A stretch of 64,000 bases of DNA from Sesamum alatum (Eukaryota; Streptophyta; Magnoliopsida; Lamiales; Pedaliaceae), in the NCBI GenBank assembly GCA_034509735.1, contig JACGWO010000010.1, forward strand, positions 9,809,193 to 9,873,192, read 5' to 3'. This document shows positions 10,996-21,427 of this stretch, in pieces. The first letter of the stretch is position 1. Each line of letters opens with the position of its first letter. The notes under the pieces were generated by a model. The model ran no database searches and was not told the origin of the DNA. It worked only from the letters and a program-made list of their open reading frames with translations. The translations under genes and the position numbers were made by a program.

Positions 10996-12939
10996 ATGTA
11001 CATTTATAAAATGTAATTCAGAAATCAACAAATGATGGTAATATTATTATTCAAGTTGAAGACATAGTCTTTTAGTTTTTAAACCTCCTACTATTTATAT
11101 GAAAGTCCACCGCTCTCAAGTGGAGTTTCGAAAAACCATTTTCTAGTGGGCTCGGGATCCATAAGCGTAATCTCCATGCCCTGCTTTTACGATTCACATG
11201 AAGAAAACCTCATGGGAGATATCCAATATCATTCTCATCCAATGAGATTTTCAAGATATTTTGCCTCACCTATTTTCTTGGTTCCGAGGACTCCAAGTGA
11301 ACCATGTTACTCAATGTTGGGCCCGACCCATCAACCAAATCATGCCTCAACTGTCGCCCCCCACGACTCGTGAGACAGGGAAACAACGAGTGCAATCTCT
11401 TTGTTCACAACAATAGTGCAGCTTTCCCCTAGTCCAAGTGTGCCACGACTCGTGAGACCACACTTGGGAAGTGGTAGCTTCCTCACCACATTCCTGTGGA
11501 TGGAAGGCTTGGACAGACCAAAATAGCATTTTGATCCAAGTCCATTTTGGCCCTAATATTTAATTTAGTCCAACCAAATGAGAGTTTGATAATGACCGAG
11601 ACCTCATCATATTAAAATATTTTAGCATGTATAAATATCCAATATTCATAAAGCGTTAAATAAATACGCCGCATGCAGTAAAACATAGCATACCCCTGTT
11701 ACGGTGATCACAAGCCCAACCTATGCGACCCATGGAGCCCCCATTGAGTCTATGGTCTGTCTAGGGTGGTCCTACACTATTACATAAGTAATGACCCAAT
11801 TGTCATTCCAATGGACCTTGTGGCTCTTCTTGTTTCACGCCTTGATGTTACACCTTGGGCCTCCGACTCCATGGGCTTGTCAAAATAAAACCTCACCAAA
11901 ACTATCTACTCTCATTACATCTGAAAGTAAAACATGGAAAAGAAATGAACAAGCCTTAACATCATGAGGCCAAAAAAAAAAATGTAAGATGATAGTCCCA
12001 AAACAAGAGGTACGCAGGCCCCACCCGACAGAAATGTAAATAAACAACATTCATTCATATATAAGGTCCAGGGCTCTTGTGATCATCCCATGTTGATCCC
12101 ATTAACGCACATAACATAGTTATACCAAATAATCATGCTTAATCATGGGTATTCAAAATATCTAAGTGGTGTCCAGCAACACAAGGTATAAATATATAAA
12201 TAATGTGCAAAGTTCAAATTTCAAATTTAATAGACATTATATACAATGCATGTACTAAACCCAAATTAATTAAACAAAATTGATCCAAGGAAAAATTCAA
12301 TAATCTCAAAATCAAATATGCAAAATTAATTCTTTTTTAGAAAATGTGCAAAAATCCCTAGAAAATCCAATTTTAGAAAAATGTCGAAAACCGGCACAAA
12401 ACGGCCCAGCCGTTGTGCCTGCTGGCCAGCCCCCCACATAAGGCTGTGCGCACGCGCAAGCAGCAAGCCCGCGCGCCCTGTGCAGCGTTGGCCCGACGGC
12501 CAGCAGCCTGTGCGCAGCGCGCGTAGGTGCCCGGCTGTGCACGGTGCAGTCTTCGCGGCTGCCCCTGCTAGCACGCACGTTGGCAGGCACGCCGGCTCAC
12601 GCCCGCGCGCGCCCGCCAGCGAGTGACCGGCCGGCAGGGGCTGCAACCAACTGCTGCCGCTGCTGTCCATTGTGATATTATTTTTGGTTTTTTTCCCTTT
12701 TTCAGCACATTAATATACATAAAATAATCTGGAAAAGAAGATGTGCAATTTTTCAAGATCCAATCTATAAAATCGCATGTACAATGTCCATCAAATTCAA
12801 ACAAATGAACAAGCATATTCATTCATATATTCATACATTTACTTTTTTTTGATCAATAATACATTTACACATGCTCATAAAGCCGTAAAAGCAAATTGTA
12901 CATGCCAAGCACATTGATCTATGCCCCTTTCATCGAACC
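10996..12939 (-). mobile_element. Copia-1 leader between primer binding site and gag
   Basis: About 1.9 kb with no supported gene, parallel to Copia-2 49109-50861. It includes a GC-rich island at about 12386-12665, full of GCGC and GGCC words, which is far longer than the matching island in Copia-2. The rest is AT-rich and collinear with Copia-2. Confidence 0.7.
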
Positions 12940-12953
12940 GGGCTCTGATACCA
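12940..12953 (-). promoter_or_regulatory. Copia-1 primer binding site (initiator tRNA-Met type)
   Basis: The minus strand reads TGGTATCAGAGCCC, the standard Ty1/copia primer binding site, two bases inside the LTR that starts at 12956. Confidence 0.9.
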
Positions 12954-12955
12954 CT

Positions 12956-15110
12956 TGAAGGACAAGCGGATCCGCTAGGGAGTGCAAGCTGAAGCGTGAG
13001 AACAGAATAAATCGCATAAATAAAGCAATTATCACATAAATCCCAAGGGGTCAGCTGTCCCTACTTCTTCATACCCAGCCCGGTACCCTTGCGTGCTCAA
13101 ACGGGCATTCGATATAGGATGTAATAATATTAAAAGCATATATTGTACATAGATCATAGAGATTAAAGGATGAACTACAATAGCGTAAAATCAAAATTAC
13201 CTTTGTAGTCCAAACTCTTGCACGGCTACTAGCGTTGCCTCCCCAGAAATGCTCACCAAGTTCAAACGTATGAACTCTCTAGAGTAGTCCACACCACACC
13301 GGAAGAGATGCACGTTTTCCTTGCTACAAGAATCTGGATCTTAGAGGATTCAGTTTAATAAAATAGAACACTATTAATTAGTGTTTTTCTTAAACTTCCT
13401 TTGTTCTTCCAAATGATCCAAGATCAAATGAAGAACAAGGGGGATGTGTGTGAGAGAGAGAGGGGGCTGAAAATTAGAGAGAGGTGTGTGGAGTATTTTT
13501 TCTTCTTTTTCCTAGAAAAAGATGAATGATGAATTCTTTGCTTTTATGAATGTATATACTCATATATATACAAAATTAATATGATTATTGGAATGTTCTA
13601 GGTCCATCCAAGGATATCTAGATACATCCCAATCAATCCCACTAATTCATTAATCAAGCCTACCATCTCTTAAGGTATGATTCAATCATACCAAAAGAGA
13701 GTGACTTGATTGGAATTGTTTTGTCCCTCACCAAAAGAGACAAGTCAACCACATCAAGGCCATGTATGGCCGATTTTTACCCCTTCAAGAGTGGTAAATT
13801 TTGGTCATACCACTTAAGGGAAGAAGTCCGACTTCTTCCTATTCCAAAAGTGGAATTAACACACCTCTTGGGCCAAAATTTAACAGACTGGGTTTCACTA
13901 TAATCCAATTACATCGAACCCAAAATTAAATCCCATTTACCGATTAAATGAGGGTTCGATACAATATCGACCCGTCCACCCAATGGACAATCCCTTAAGT
14001 AGTCCAATTACTTAATTATCCTCCGAAATTGACTCCAAGTCAATTTTTCCACCTTTTCGGTGATTTGTGTTTAACCCTTTAGGTTCATCCTCAGCTAGAC
14101 TTGGGGCCGTGTCCAACAGGGACCCGCTACCATGGGTGGCCATCTAGCAACGGTCCATGGTACTAGAGACTAGGTGAATATTGCCGTAAACATTTAGGTG
14201 TCGATTCCGTAGGGGTACGGTCCTTCTGTCTACCATCTCCCAGCCTTAGTTTAGGGTATGAAAATTAGGCGTCGGTTCTCATCCTTGACTAGGCATCTAT
14301 GCTTAATACTTGAAACTACGCATGCCTCATTGCATCGACACAGGAAATCATTTCCTGTTCGACCAACCACTGTGGCCACAGGTTTAAGCAGCATGAACGT
14401 GTCTCCGAGTGCATAGGAGATACCTCTGTCACATACTGACAGGGGACGGGTCCTCTTCTTGGAACCCTCCGTCCTCGCTACACATTTTGACTGTACTAGA
14501 CAAGGCTTATAATAATCATCTTACAGAAAGATCACCTTTCGCCAGATCCAAGATACAACCATCCTGTGCACGTAACTGCCATGGTTCCTCAAGTCTGAGG
14601 ACTACTCCGCTACTATCGGAACCGGGAAAATCCAATTAACACGACGAAGCCTCGAAGGCTTCCATATGATAATCCCTGTGAGTCAGTTCAGTTGGCTCGC
14701 CCCCAGTCGACCAACCCACCAAGATCGTATAAGTGTCCCACGCCTGTCACCGATGAAACACGGCATTCATCCAATAAATACGACTCTTAGTGCAAGTCTC
14801 TATAGGACTCTTGATGCCCTGTCTCGAGGTCCTCGACTTGGAACATTTCAGACCCAACTCTTTATCAGTTGATTTCATGACCAGCATCCAATGCGTGGCC
14901 CAACTGCATGAGTTGTTAATCGTGATTTGTGGGCTTTGTTGTGATATATGTAAAACATCATTTCAACATATGAAAAATGAGCACAACAAAGAAGGTACCA
15001 AAGGCAAGGAATACTCATTTTATTCATTACATAATATTACATTACACCAAGTTGTCAAATAGGTTACAAAAATGCCAAACCTATTGGCATTCTAGTCACC
15101 CATTCTAACA
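12956..15110 (-). mobile_element. Copia-1 5' LTR
   Basis: This 2155-bp LTR begins TGAAGGACAAGC and ends CATTCTAACA (plus-strand reading), the same ends as the Copia-2 LTRs, and is similar to them throughout. A TATA-like tract near 13552-13570 followed on the minus strand by a pyrimidine-rich stretch (13440-13510) matches the promoter layout of Copia-2. No second copy is present. Confidence 0.85.
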
Positions 15111-16101
15111 GTTGGTGGGTGCTCTTTCGTGCCACACTGCAAAGGTATAGTACCCTGTTCTACCCCGATTTATAGATTATCTTTGATTTTGATCTCGTGT
15201 TCCTCTTCGCAAGTGGTGACGGTGGTAGGGGAGCCTCTGAGCCGTCCCATGGAGACACCTCCCCCTCCTCCTACTGATGGGCGATGAAGAAGGCTGGAGG
15301 ATCGCGTGGAACGGTTGGCCTCCAACCTGGCTAAGATGAAGGAGGCTAGGAAGGAGGCTGTGGAAAAGTACCAACAAGCGAAGAATGAGAGGAAAAAACT
15401 TCATTAGGACTTCCTGGCTCTGTCGAAGGATCATCAGAGGCCCTGAGGAAGGCAATTGACCAGGCCCCCCAGACTTCCCTTACACTGAGGAAGGGAAGCA
15501 GTTCCTAGCTTCGTACTGGGAGAGCTGCCTCTCGAAATACAAGAAGTTTGAGGATTTTCAAAGGGAGGTGGCTGGAATTGCGAGGCCATTTTTGAGGTAC
15601 GGCTTCGTGTCCTGCCAGGAGCTGTTCGTGGCATAGAGCTACCCTCCAGAGAGGGCGAATTTTTCTTTCCTGGACTATGAGGGAGTTCTGAAGAAGGCCC
15701 TGAACCCCTTCGCTCCTCCCCCTCCGCAGGTTGAATCTTTCCCCCTTGATCCAGGTAACAAGTTTGCCCAATTTTCTTCCCTTTCATCCGAGATTTTTAG
15801 GCTGACGAATGATACGACCAGTAAATTCTTTTCAGAGGAGGAGCTGGACCAACTGCTGGAGATTAGGATGGGGGAGATTCGAGCCCCGGAAGGAGGAGAT
15901 ATAGAAATGTTGCCCAACGAGCCCCCTGTGACGGACTTAATCCCTCCTATCGATCCTGCTGATGCTGTTCCCCCTTCCCTGAGCCGGAACCCCTGGAAAA
16001 GCCTGAGAAGACCCACCTGTGGGGAAGGATGGTTGATTGTACCCCCTCCCCTAAAACATTTTAGATTTATGCTACGCTTGCCCCATGACGCATGGGGATG
16101 A
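15111..16101 (+). pseudogene. Antisense extra ORF (aORF) of element A, second part
   Basis: This is the continuation of the plus-strand ORF after the Copia-1 insertion. A coiled-coil-like stretch (RLEDRVERLASNLAKMKEAR, about 15289-15350, extending on through EKYQQAKNERKK) is followed by FEDFQREVAGIARPFLRYGF and NFSFLDYEGVLKKAL, then an acidic proline-rich end (15868-16101). Stops near 15405 and 15635 break the frame. The domain order (N-terminal conserved block, possible intron, coiled coil, acidic tail) suits a structural or nucleic-acid partner rather than an enzyme, but that is inference. Confidence 0.55.
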
Positions 16102-16265
16102 AACAATTTTATTTTTACTATTTTTTTTAATGTTGCTACTGCTCTCCCCCTTAAGCCAGTTTGGCTGAGGGGGTTTCTTATGACATGTTTTTGCTTTCCT
16201 CCACATTGATTTTTCTGCTATATGGGTAATTGAGGGCTAGCCGCCCCATGCATGTTTCCATTAAT

Positions 16266-16904
16266 CAATGATGCATGGACACAAACATGGCAACACGGAC
16301 ACAATACGACACGGACACGGCGACACGAAAAATTTTAAAAAATTAGGACACGACACGTTACTGACACGGCTATATATAATATATTTTTCTATTATATATC
16401 CTAAATGTTTTGGTAAAATTTACGCAATATGAAAAATATTAAGATAATACATATAAGCATGTCTTATATCTAAATTTTTAATCAAAATACATGACTTCAA
16501 AAATATACATAATTAGTTTATATTAAAAGTACGCAATGAAAAAATTTCTAATCATTCGAATTAGTTAAATTATCATCACCATTTCTCAATTTTTTAGTAA
16601 TTTCATCCTAAAACTTTTAGTTTGAGAGAAGTAAATTGATTTTTTTTTCCTTTTTTATTTAGCCCCAAACTCTTTTTTTTAAAAAAAAATCCAAAACTTT
16701 TTAAAATTATAAAAAAAAAAACGTGTTGGACACACCAACAGGCGTGTCCGACACCGTGTCCTTTGTTTTTCTTTCTTATTTTATATTTTTGGACACGCCT
16801 ATGCCATGTCCGAGGCTTGTCCAACACGTGTCCGAGGCGTGTTCGAGCCGTGTCCGTGTTCGACACTGCTTCGAGTAATTTTTCGAAGTGTCCGTGCATT
16901 ATAG
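16266..16904. mobile_element. hAT-like MITE
   Basis: The element is flanked by an 8-bp direct repeat CCATTAAT (16258-16265 and 16905-16912), the duplication length of hAT transposons. Its ends CAATGATGCATGGACAC and, inverted, CTATAATGCACGGACAC agree at 13 of 17 positions. The 639-bp interior has no ORF but carries many GACACG/CGTGTCC words in both directions near the ends. It is nonautonomous and lies in the noncoding region of element A. Confidence 0.75.
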
Positions 16905-16912
16905 CCATTAAT

Positions 16913-17650
16913 TCCTGAAAAAAAAAAGACATGATAGTTTTCTGGTGAATCTGAGAGTACCTGTAGTAAGGTGTGACTTTCTTCCTCTTGATGAAGCAAT
17001 GGATAGACTTGGGCCTGGCTGAGGTTTTGCTTCTCTTGCCTGGGAGTGATTGCTTGTCAAAAACATGACTTGTTCATTCTTAGTAGAGGCCAAGCCTGCT
17101 AAAGGCAGGACCTATTTTACAGGATGCTTGTAGCATGGAAGGGCTTATTTTAGGGGGTGCATGTAGGATGATAGGGCTTACTTGATGGAGTGCTTGTAGT
17201 GTGGCAGGGCTTGCTTGATGAAATACTTGCATTGATGAAAGGTTTGTTTTATGGCAAGGCTTGTTTCGAGGCATACCTGCAAAGAAAGTGTGATAGTTTA
17301 GTGCGAGTGGTATTTTATGACAGAGGGGATTTACCTTTTCTGGACAGCCTTGCAGGAATTCTTCTTGGAAGTAGGCTTTTATGTATGCGAGGGTTTCCGC
17401 CTGGGGGTGCGAAAGTGAGGGTGCCCTCCAGGGGCAGGACTTGTTATCTTCTTAAGGGATCTCTGCCAGAGGAGGGGCAGAAGGATATTCTTCTGAGAAA
17501 GGTCCTGCTTGGAGGGCAAGACTGGTTTTTGTATGAGGATTTCTGCTAGGAAGGGACAAGTGGATATCCTTCTCAAGGTGGCCTCCGCCTAAACAGGAAG
17601 ACTTATGCAAAGAATCTCTTGAGGTTATGTATATTCCATGGGCGAGGGAG
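16913..17650. repeat. Degenerate tandem repeats between integrase and aORF of element A
   Basis: At about 17085-17280 a unit near 35 bp (…TGCTTGTAG-TGG-AGGGCTT…) recurs about five times with drift, giving a repeated 12-residue pattern on the minus strand. A second set of words (GGATAT-CTTCT) recurs in 17480-17580. Satellite-like repeats in this position are known from Tat-type elements. No gene is supported. Confidence 0.6.
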
Positions 17651-17659
17651 AGGGTGTCC

Positions 17660-18800
17660 TTCTCCATCCTCTAATTAGTAAGCTCTGCAGCCCAAGATTC
17701 CCCTAACTTTGTAGGGTACTTCCCATGTGGGGTCTAGCTTGCCTACCGGCTTTCAGGCTTCCGCCTTTCGGACCACCAAGTCTCCAACTTGAAGTTCACG
17801 AGGTTTGACCCACTTGTTGTAGGTGTTGATCATTATGTTCTTGTATCTTTGCGTTCGGAGGAAAGCTTTTTACTTGAGTTCCTCAATGAAATTGAGATTC
17901 TCTTTAAGTAGATTATTGTTGTCGTCTTCTAAATAACATATTATCTGATGGGAGGGCATGCCCACCTCCGCCGGTATTACCACATTAGTCCCATAAACTA
18001 GGGAAAAGGGACTTTCGCCTGTGGAATTTATAGGTGTGGTTCGATAGGCCCAAAGGACACTAGTGAGTTCCTCAGCCCAGTTACCCCCAGCTCTATCGAG
18101 CCTTCTCTTGATACCTTGCAAGAGGGTGCGATTGGTGACCTCCACCTGACCATGGCTTGAGGGTGAGCCACAGACGTGAACCTTTGTTTGATTCGCAATG
18201 CCTGGCACCAATCTCATATCTTGTTCCCTTGGAATTATTGTTCGTTGTCTGATACAACTTCTCGGAGGAGCCCAAAGCGGCATATAATATTTTTTCTATA
18301 GGAACTTCATGACCTCTCCCTAGGTGATGCAGGAGAGAGGCTCAGCCTCCACCCACTTCGTGAAGTAGTCTATAGCTACAAGCAAGAATTTTTGTTGACC
18401 AGGAGCCATGGGGAACGGCCCTACGATATTTATCTCCCATTGGGCAAAAGGACATGGGGCCAGCAATATGGCGAATGATTCGGCGGGCTGATATATTATG
18501 GGGGCATGTTTTGGCATCTCTCGCACTATCTAACCAATGACTTGGCGTCTTGCTTCATCGTAAGCGAGAAGTACCCAGCTCTTAAGGCTTTGTTGGCTAA
18601 GGCTAATACTCTTATATGCGATCCACAGCATCCCCCATGGATTTGTTTGAGGACGTGTATCCCCACTTCTCGTGACAGGCACCTCAGGGGGGGGGGGGGG
18701 ATGTGTGAAAGACTTTTTGTAGAGGGTGTCTCCGACCATGAGGAACCACACGGCTCACTTCTTCAAACGAGCAGCCTCCCATCAATCAGTGGGGAGGTGG
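17660..18800 (-). pseudogene. Element A integrase
   Basis: The gypsy integrase is read on the minus strand in pieces. 18526-18320 contains the first core block (INIVGPFPMAPGQQKFLLVA, IDYFTKWVEAEPL). 18283-17870 carries the glutamate block (HGQVEVTNRTLLQGIKRRLD) and LTSVLWAYRTTPINSTGESP. The C-terminal tail with KLDPTWEVPYKV lies at about 17720-17760. Zinc-finger sequence is expected at about 18530-18760 but is broken by frameshifts and a plus-strand G run. The enzyme would insert the element's cDNA. The frame is interrupted at least twice. Confidence 0.8.
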
Positions 18801-18929
18801 CCTTCCTTTAACAAGTCCAAGACGGGCTATCTCCAGTCCCCCTCCCTCAAGATATATGACTTGTACTTCCAGGGCAAAGTCGGGCCTCGGCAAGTGATAT
18901 ATTGTTATTCGCCGAGTCCAACAATCATC

Positions 18930-19360
18930 TAAGGTGCTAGCCAATTTTGCAAATAATCGGCTTTGTTGTTTTCCTCTCGAGGGATTTGAACGAGCTGGAA
19001 GGCGTCAAACTTTGCTTTCTTTCCTCTATCCTTTGAAGATATTGCTTCATACTTTCCTCCTTGGCTTCGTAGACTTCCTCTGTTTGCTTAACAATAAGTT
19101 GAAAATCGGAGTAGGGCACTAGGTGTCGAGCCGCAGCCTCCAAGCCATTCTCATACCCAAAGCTAGAGCTTCATAGTTAGCCTCAGTGTTAGAGGCTTAG
19201 AATCTGAATTTGATTGCGAATTCCATGTCTATTCCATTCGGGGGAGGCACAACCACCCCGGCAGCACTTTCCTATGCGGTGGAGGATCCGTCCACATGCA
19301 GTAGCCAGGCCCCCTATCAGGGAGAGGAGACGTACCTTCGGATACGAAGTCAGTCAGCGC
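18930..19360 (-). pseudogene. Element A second (archaeal-type) RNase H
   Basis: On the minus strand, sequence after the canonical RNase H reads MEFAIKFRF (about 19202-19228), ASNTEANYEALALGMRM with one stop just before it, then HLVPYSDFQLIVKQTEEVYE and KEESMKQYLQRIEERKQ (19143-18937). These match the extra RNase H acquired by Tat-clade gypsy elements, whose usual 'ASNNEAEYEAL' and 'YSDSQLIV' blocks hold catalytic residues. Here E-A-E-Y is EANY and Y-S-D-S is YSDF. It would help remove RNA from the RNA-DNA hybrid. Confidence 0.7.
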
Positions 19361-20640
19361 CTAAGCCTTGATGGTTATCTTGGGGAGGTACGAAATATCG
19401 TACTCAATGAGCTTGATGGCCCATTTGATCAGTTGGCTTGATGTGTCCGGCTTTTCGAGAACCTGTTTGAGGGGGTGATTGGTACGGACCCCTATTGGAT
19501 AAGACAGAAAATAGAGGCGCAATCTTCGGGCGGTTATCACCAACGCGAAGGCTATCTCCTCGATGAGGCTGTACCGTCCTTCCGCTCCATTGAGGACTTT
19601 GCTGACGTAGTAGATGGGCATCTACTACCTGTTCTACTCTCGAAGGAGGACCCAGCTTACCGCCTGAGGTGTGGCCGCTACATAGACATATAGCGTGTCT
19701 CCAGGTAAAGGTTTAACCAACAGGGGAAGGCTATCCAGGTACTGCTTAAGCTCCGCAAAGGCTTTGTGGCATACTTCCCTCCACTTAAAGTTCTTGGCCT
19801 TCCGTAATACCTTGAAAAAGGGCAAGCTTTTTTATGCCAATTTGGCAATGAACTAGCTAAGCGCAACTATCCTCCCAATGAGGCATTGTACCTCGTTAAT
19901 GTTGGTGGGAGCTTTCATATCCACTGCTTTGATTTTGAGGGGGTTACCCTCAATCCCTCTCTCGGTCACCATAAAACCCAAGAAATGCCCCCTTCCCCCC
20001 CAAGGCGCATTTGGAGAGGTTCAATTTCAAGCGATACTTCCAAAGGATGGCAAATGTTTCTTCTAAGTCTCAGATATGATCATTTCCCCTCCTACTCTTG
20101 ACGAGCACGTCATCTACATACATCTCCATGTTCCTCCCCAGCTGGGGGCAAAATATCTTGTCCACCAAACGTTGGTATGGTGGCCCTGCATTTTTTAGGT
20201 CGAAGGGCATGACCATGTAGTAGAAGGTTCCTGCCGAAGTAATGAAGCTAACCCTCTTATGGTCTTATGTGGCCAGCATGATTTGATGCTACCCCTGCGA
20301 GGCATCCATCATGCTCAAAAGTTCGGATCTGAATGTAGAGTCTACCAGTTAGTCGATACGAGGGAGCGGATAAAAGTCCTTTGGGCAAGCCGTGTTGAGG
20401 TCTCAAAAATCTACGCACATCCTCCATTTCCCCCCGATTTTGGAGACGAGTGCCATGTTGGAGAGTCATTCCGGAAATTGAATTTCCCATATATGGTCGT
20501 CCACCATTAATCTTTCTATCTCGGCCTGGATGATCTTGTCCTTCTTTGAACTGAAGTGTCTCTTTTTTTGTTTCACCGGCTTTATAGAGGGATCAATGTT
20601 GAGGTGATGCATTATAATGTCAGTTTTATCCCTTCAAGGT
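19361..20640 (-). pseudogene. Element A reverse transcriptase and RNase H
   Basis: RT blocks on the minus strand run from about 20610 (KPVKQKKRHFS) through WRMCVDF and ACPKDFYPLPRID (about 20340-20430), MDASQG, PFDLKNAG, to the catalytic MYVDDVLVKS at about 20100-20133. The canonical RNase H follows (PIYYVSKVLNGAEGRYSLIE, 19621-19361). Several stops interrupt RT, for example after VDF and after ASQG. The YVDD core itself is intact. RT would copy element RNA into DNA. Its order ahead of integrase is the basis for calling gypsy. Confidence 0.85.
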
Positions 20641-20879
20641 CCTGAGGGGACCAGGCGAATATGTCCATGTTGCGTTGGAGGCACCGGATCAGGTCCTCCC
20701 TCAGGGGTCCTTGCAGGAACCTATTCGGACAGTCTTGCTAGGGTTTTTCGGGTTAACTTAATAGTTAGTAGCAACTCTGCAGGCTGGACTTTAGAATGAT
20801 CCTCCTTGTTGAGTAGAGCCTCCTCTAGGGAAGGTACTGGAACTCCTCCCCCTCCTCCTCAGAGGGGTCTCTCCATTGT

Positions 20880-21427
20880 CTTTTGCGGGATTCTTCTAAG
20901 GGAAAGTCTATGGTTCCCCACTTTTACCCTTTTCGTATAGCGTCCACGTAGCACCTTCATTACTGTTGTTGGTCTCCGCCTACTTCCCCTATCTCGCCTG
21001 GCACAGAAATTTTGATCTTCATTTGGAAGGTAGATATGATTGCCTGGAAAGCATTTAGAGAGGGCCTACCTAGAATTACGTTGTATGCCAAGGGGGTCTA
21101 CCACCAAAAACTTGATTAAACATGTCCTCCTCAACGATTCTTGCCCTAGGAAAAGGGGGAGGGCTATCGCCCCTCTTCAACACACCACTTTCTCCCCAAA
21201 TCCGTATAATGAGGAGTCCACTTTCTCCATGGGGGGTTTTCCCAATTGCATCATATTGTAGGCTTCTATGTATATTATATCAACCGAACTCCTTGTGTTT
21301 ATGAAGACTCTATTGACTTCGTAGTTAGCCACAATTGCCGTGGTTACCAGAGCATCGTTATGGGGGAAGAGGCCTCATGCTCCTTCGACCAACCCAAATT
21401 GGATGATGGGTGCACCCGTCTTTGCGC
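20880..21427 (-). pseudogene. Element A aspartic protease with mutated active site
   Basis: Minus-strand sequence reads PHNDALVTTAIVANYEVNRV, then FINTRSSVDIIYIEAYNMMQ, then SSLYGFGEKVVC. Gypsy proteases have F-x-D-T/S-G-S-S at this place; here the aspartate is asparagine and the glycine arginine (INTRSS), so cleavage activity is not expected. A TGA lies just upstream (near 21375). The position between gag and RT is as expected. Confidence 0.7.

Larger units (their letters stand above)
8236..15110 (-). mobile_element. Copia-1: 3'-truncated Ty1/copia element nested in element A
   Basis: This minus-strand copia element has a 5' LTR (12956-15110), iMet-type primer binding site, long leader, gag, protease, integrase and the start of RT. 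It lacks the rest of RT, RNase H and the 3' LTR: similarity to Copia-2 stops at about 8235, which matches 46377 in Copia-2. No clear target duplication was found, as expected after such a deletion. It splits the antisense ORF of element A. It is a diverged relative of Copia-2 along its whole length. Confidence 0.85.

Noticed and set aside
12326..12670. Ala/Arg-rich frames in the GC-rich island
   Set aside because: Compositional artefact; the island differs completely in the related element.
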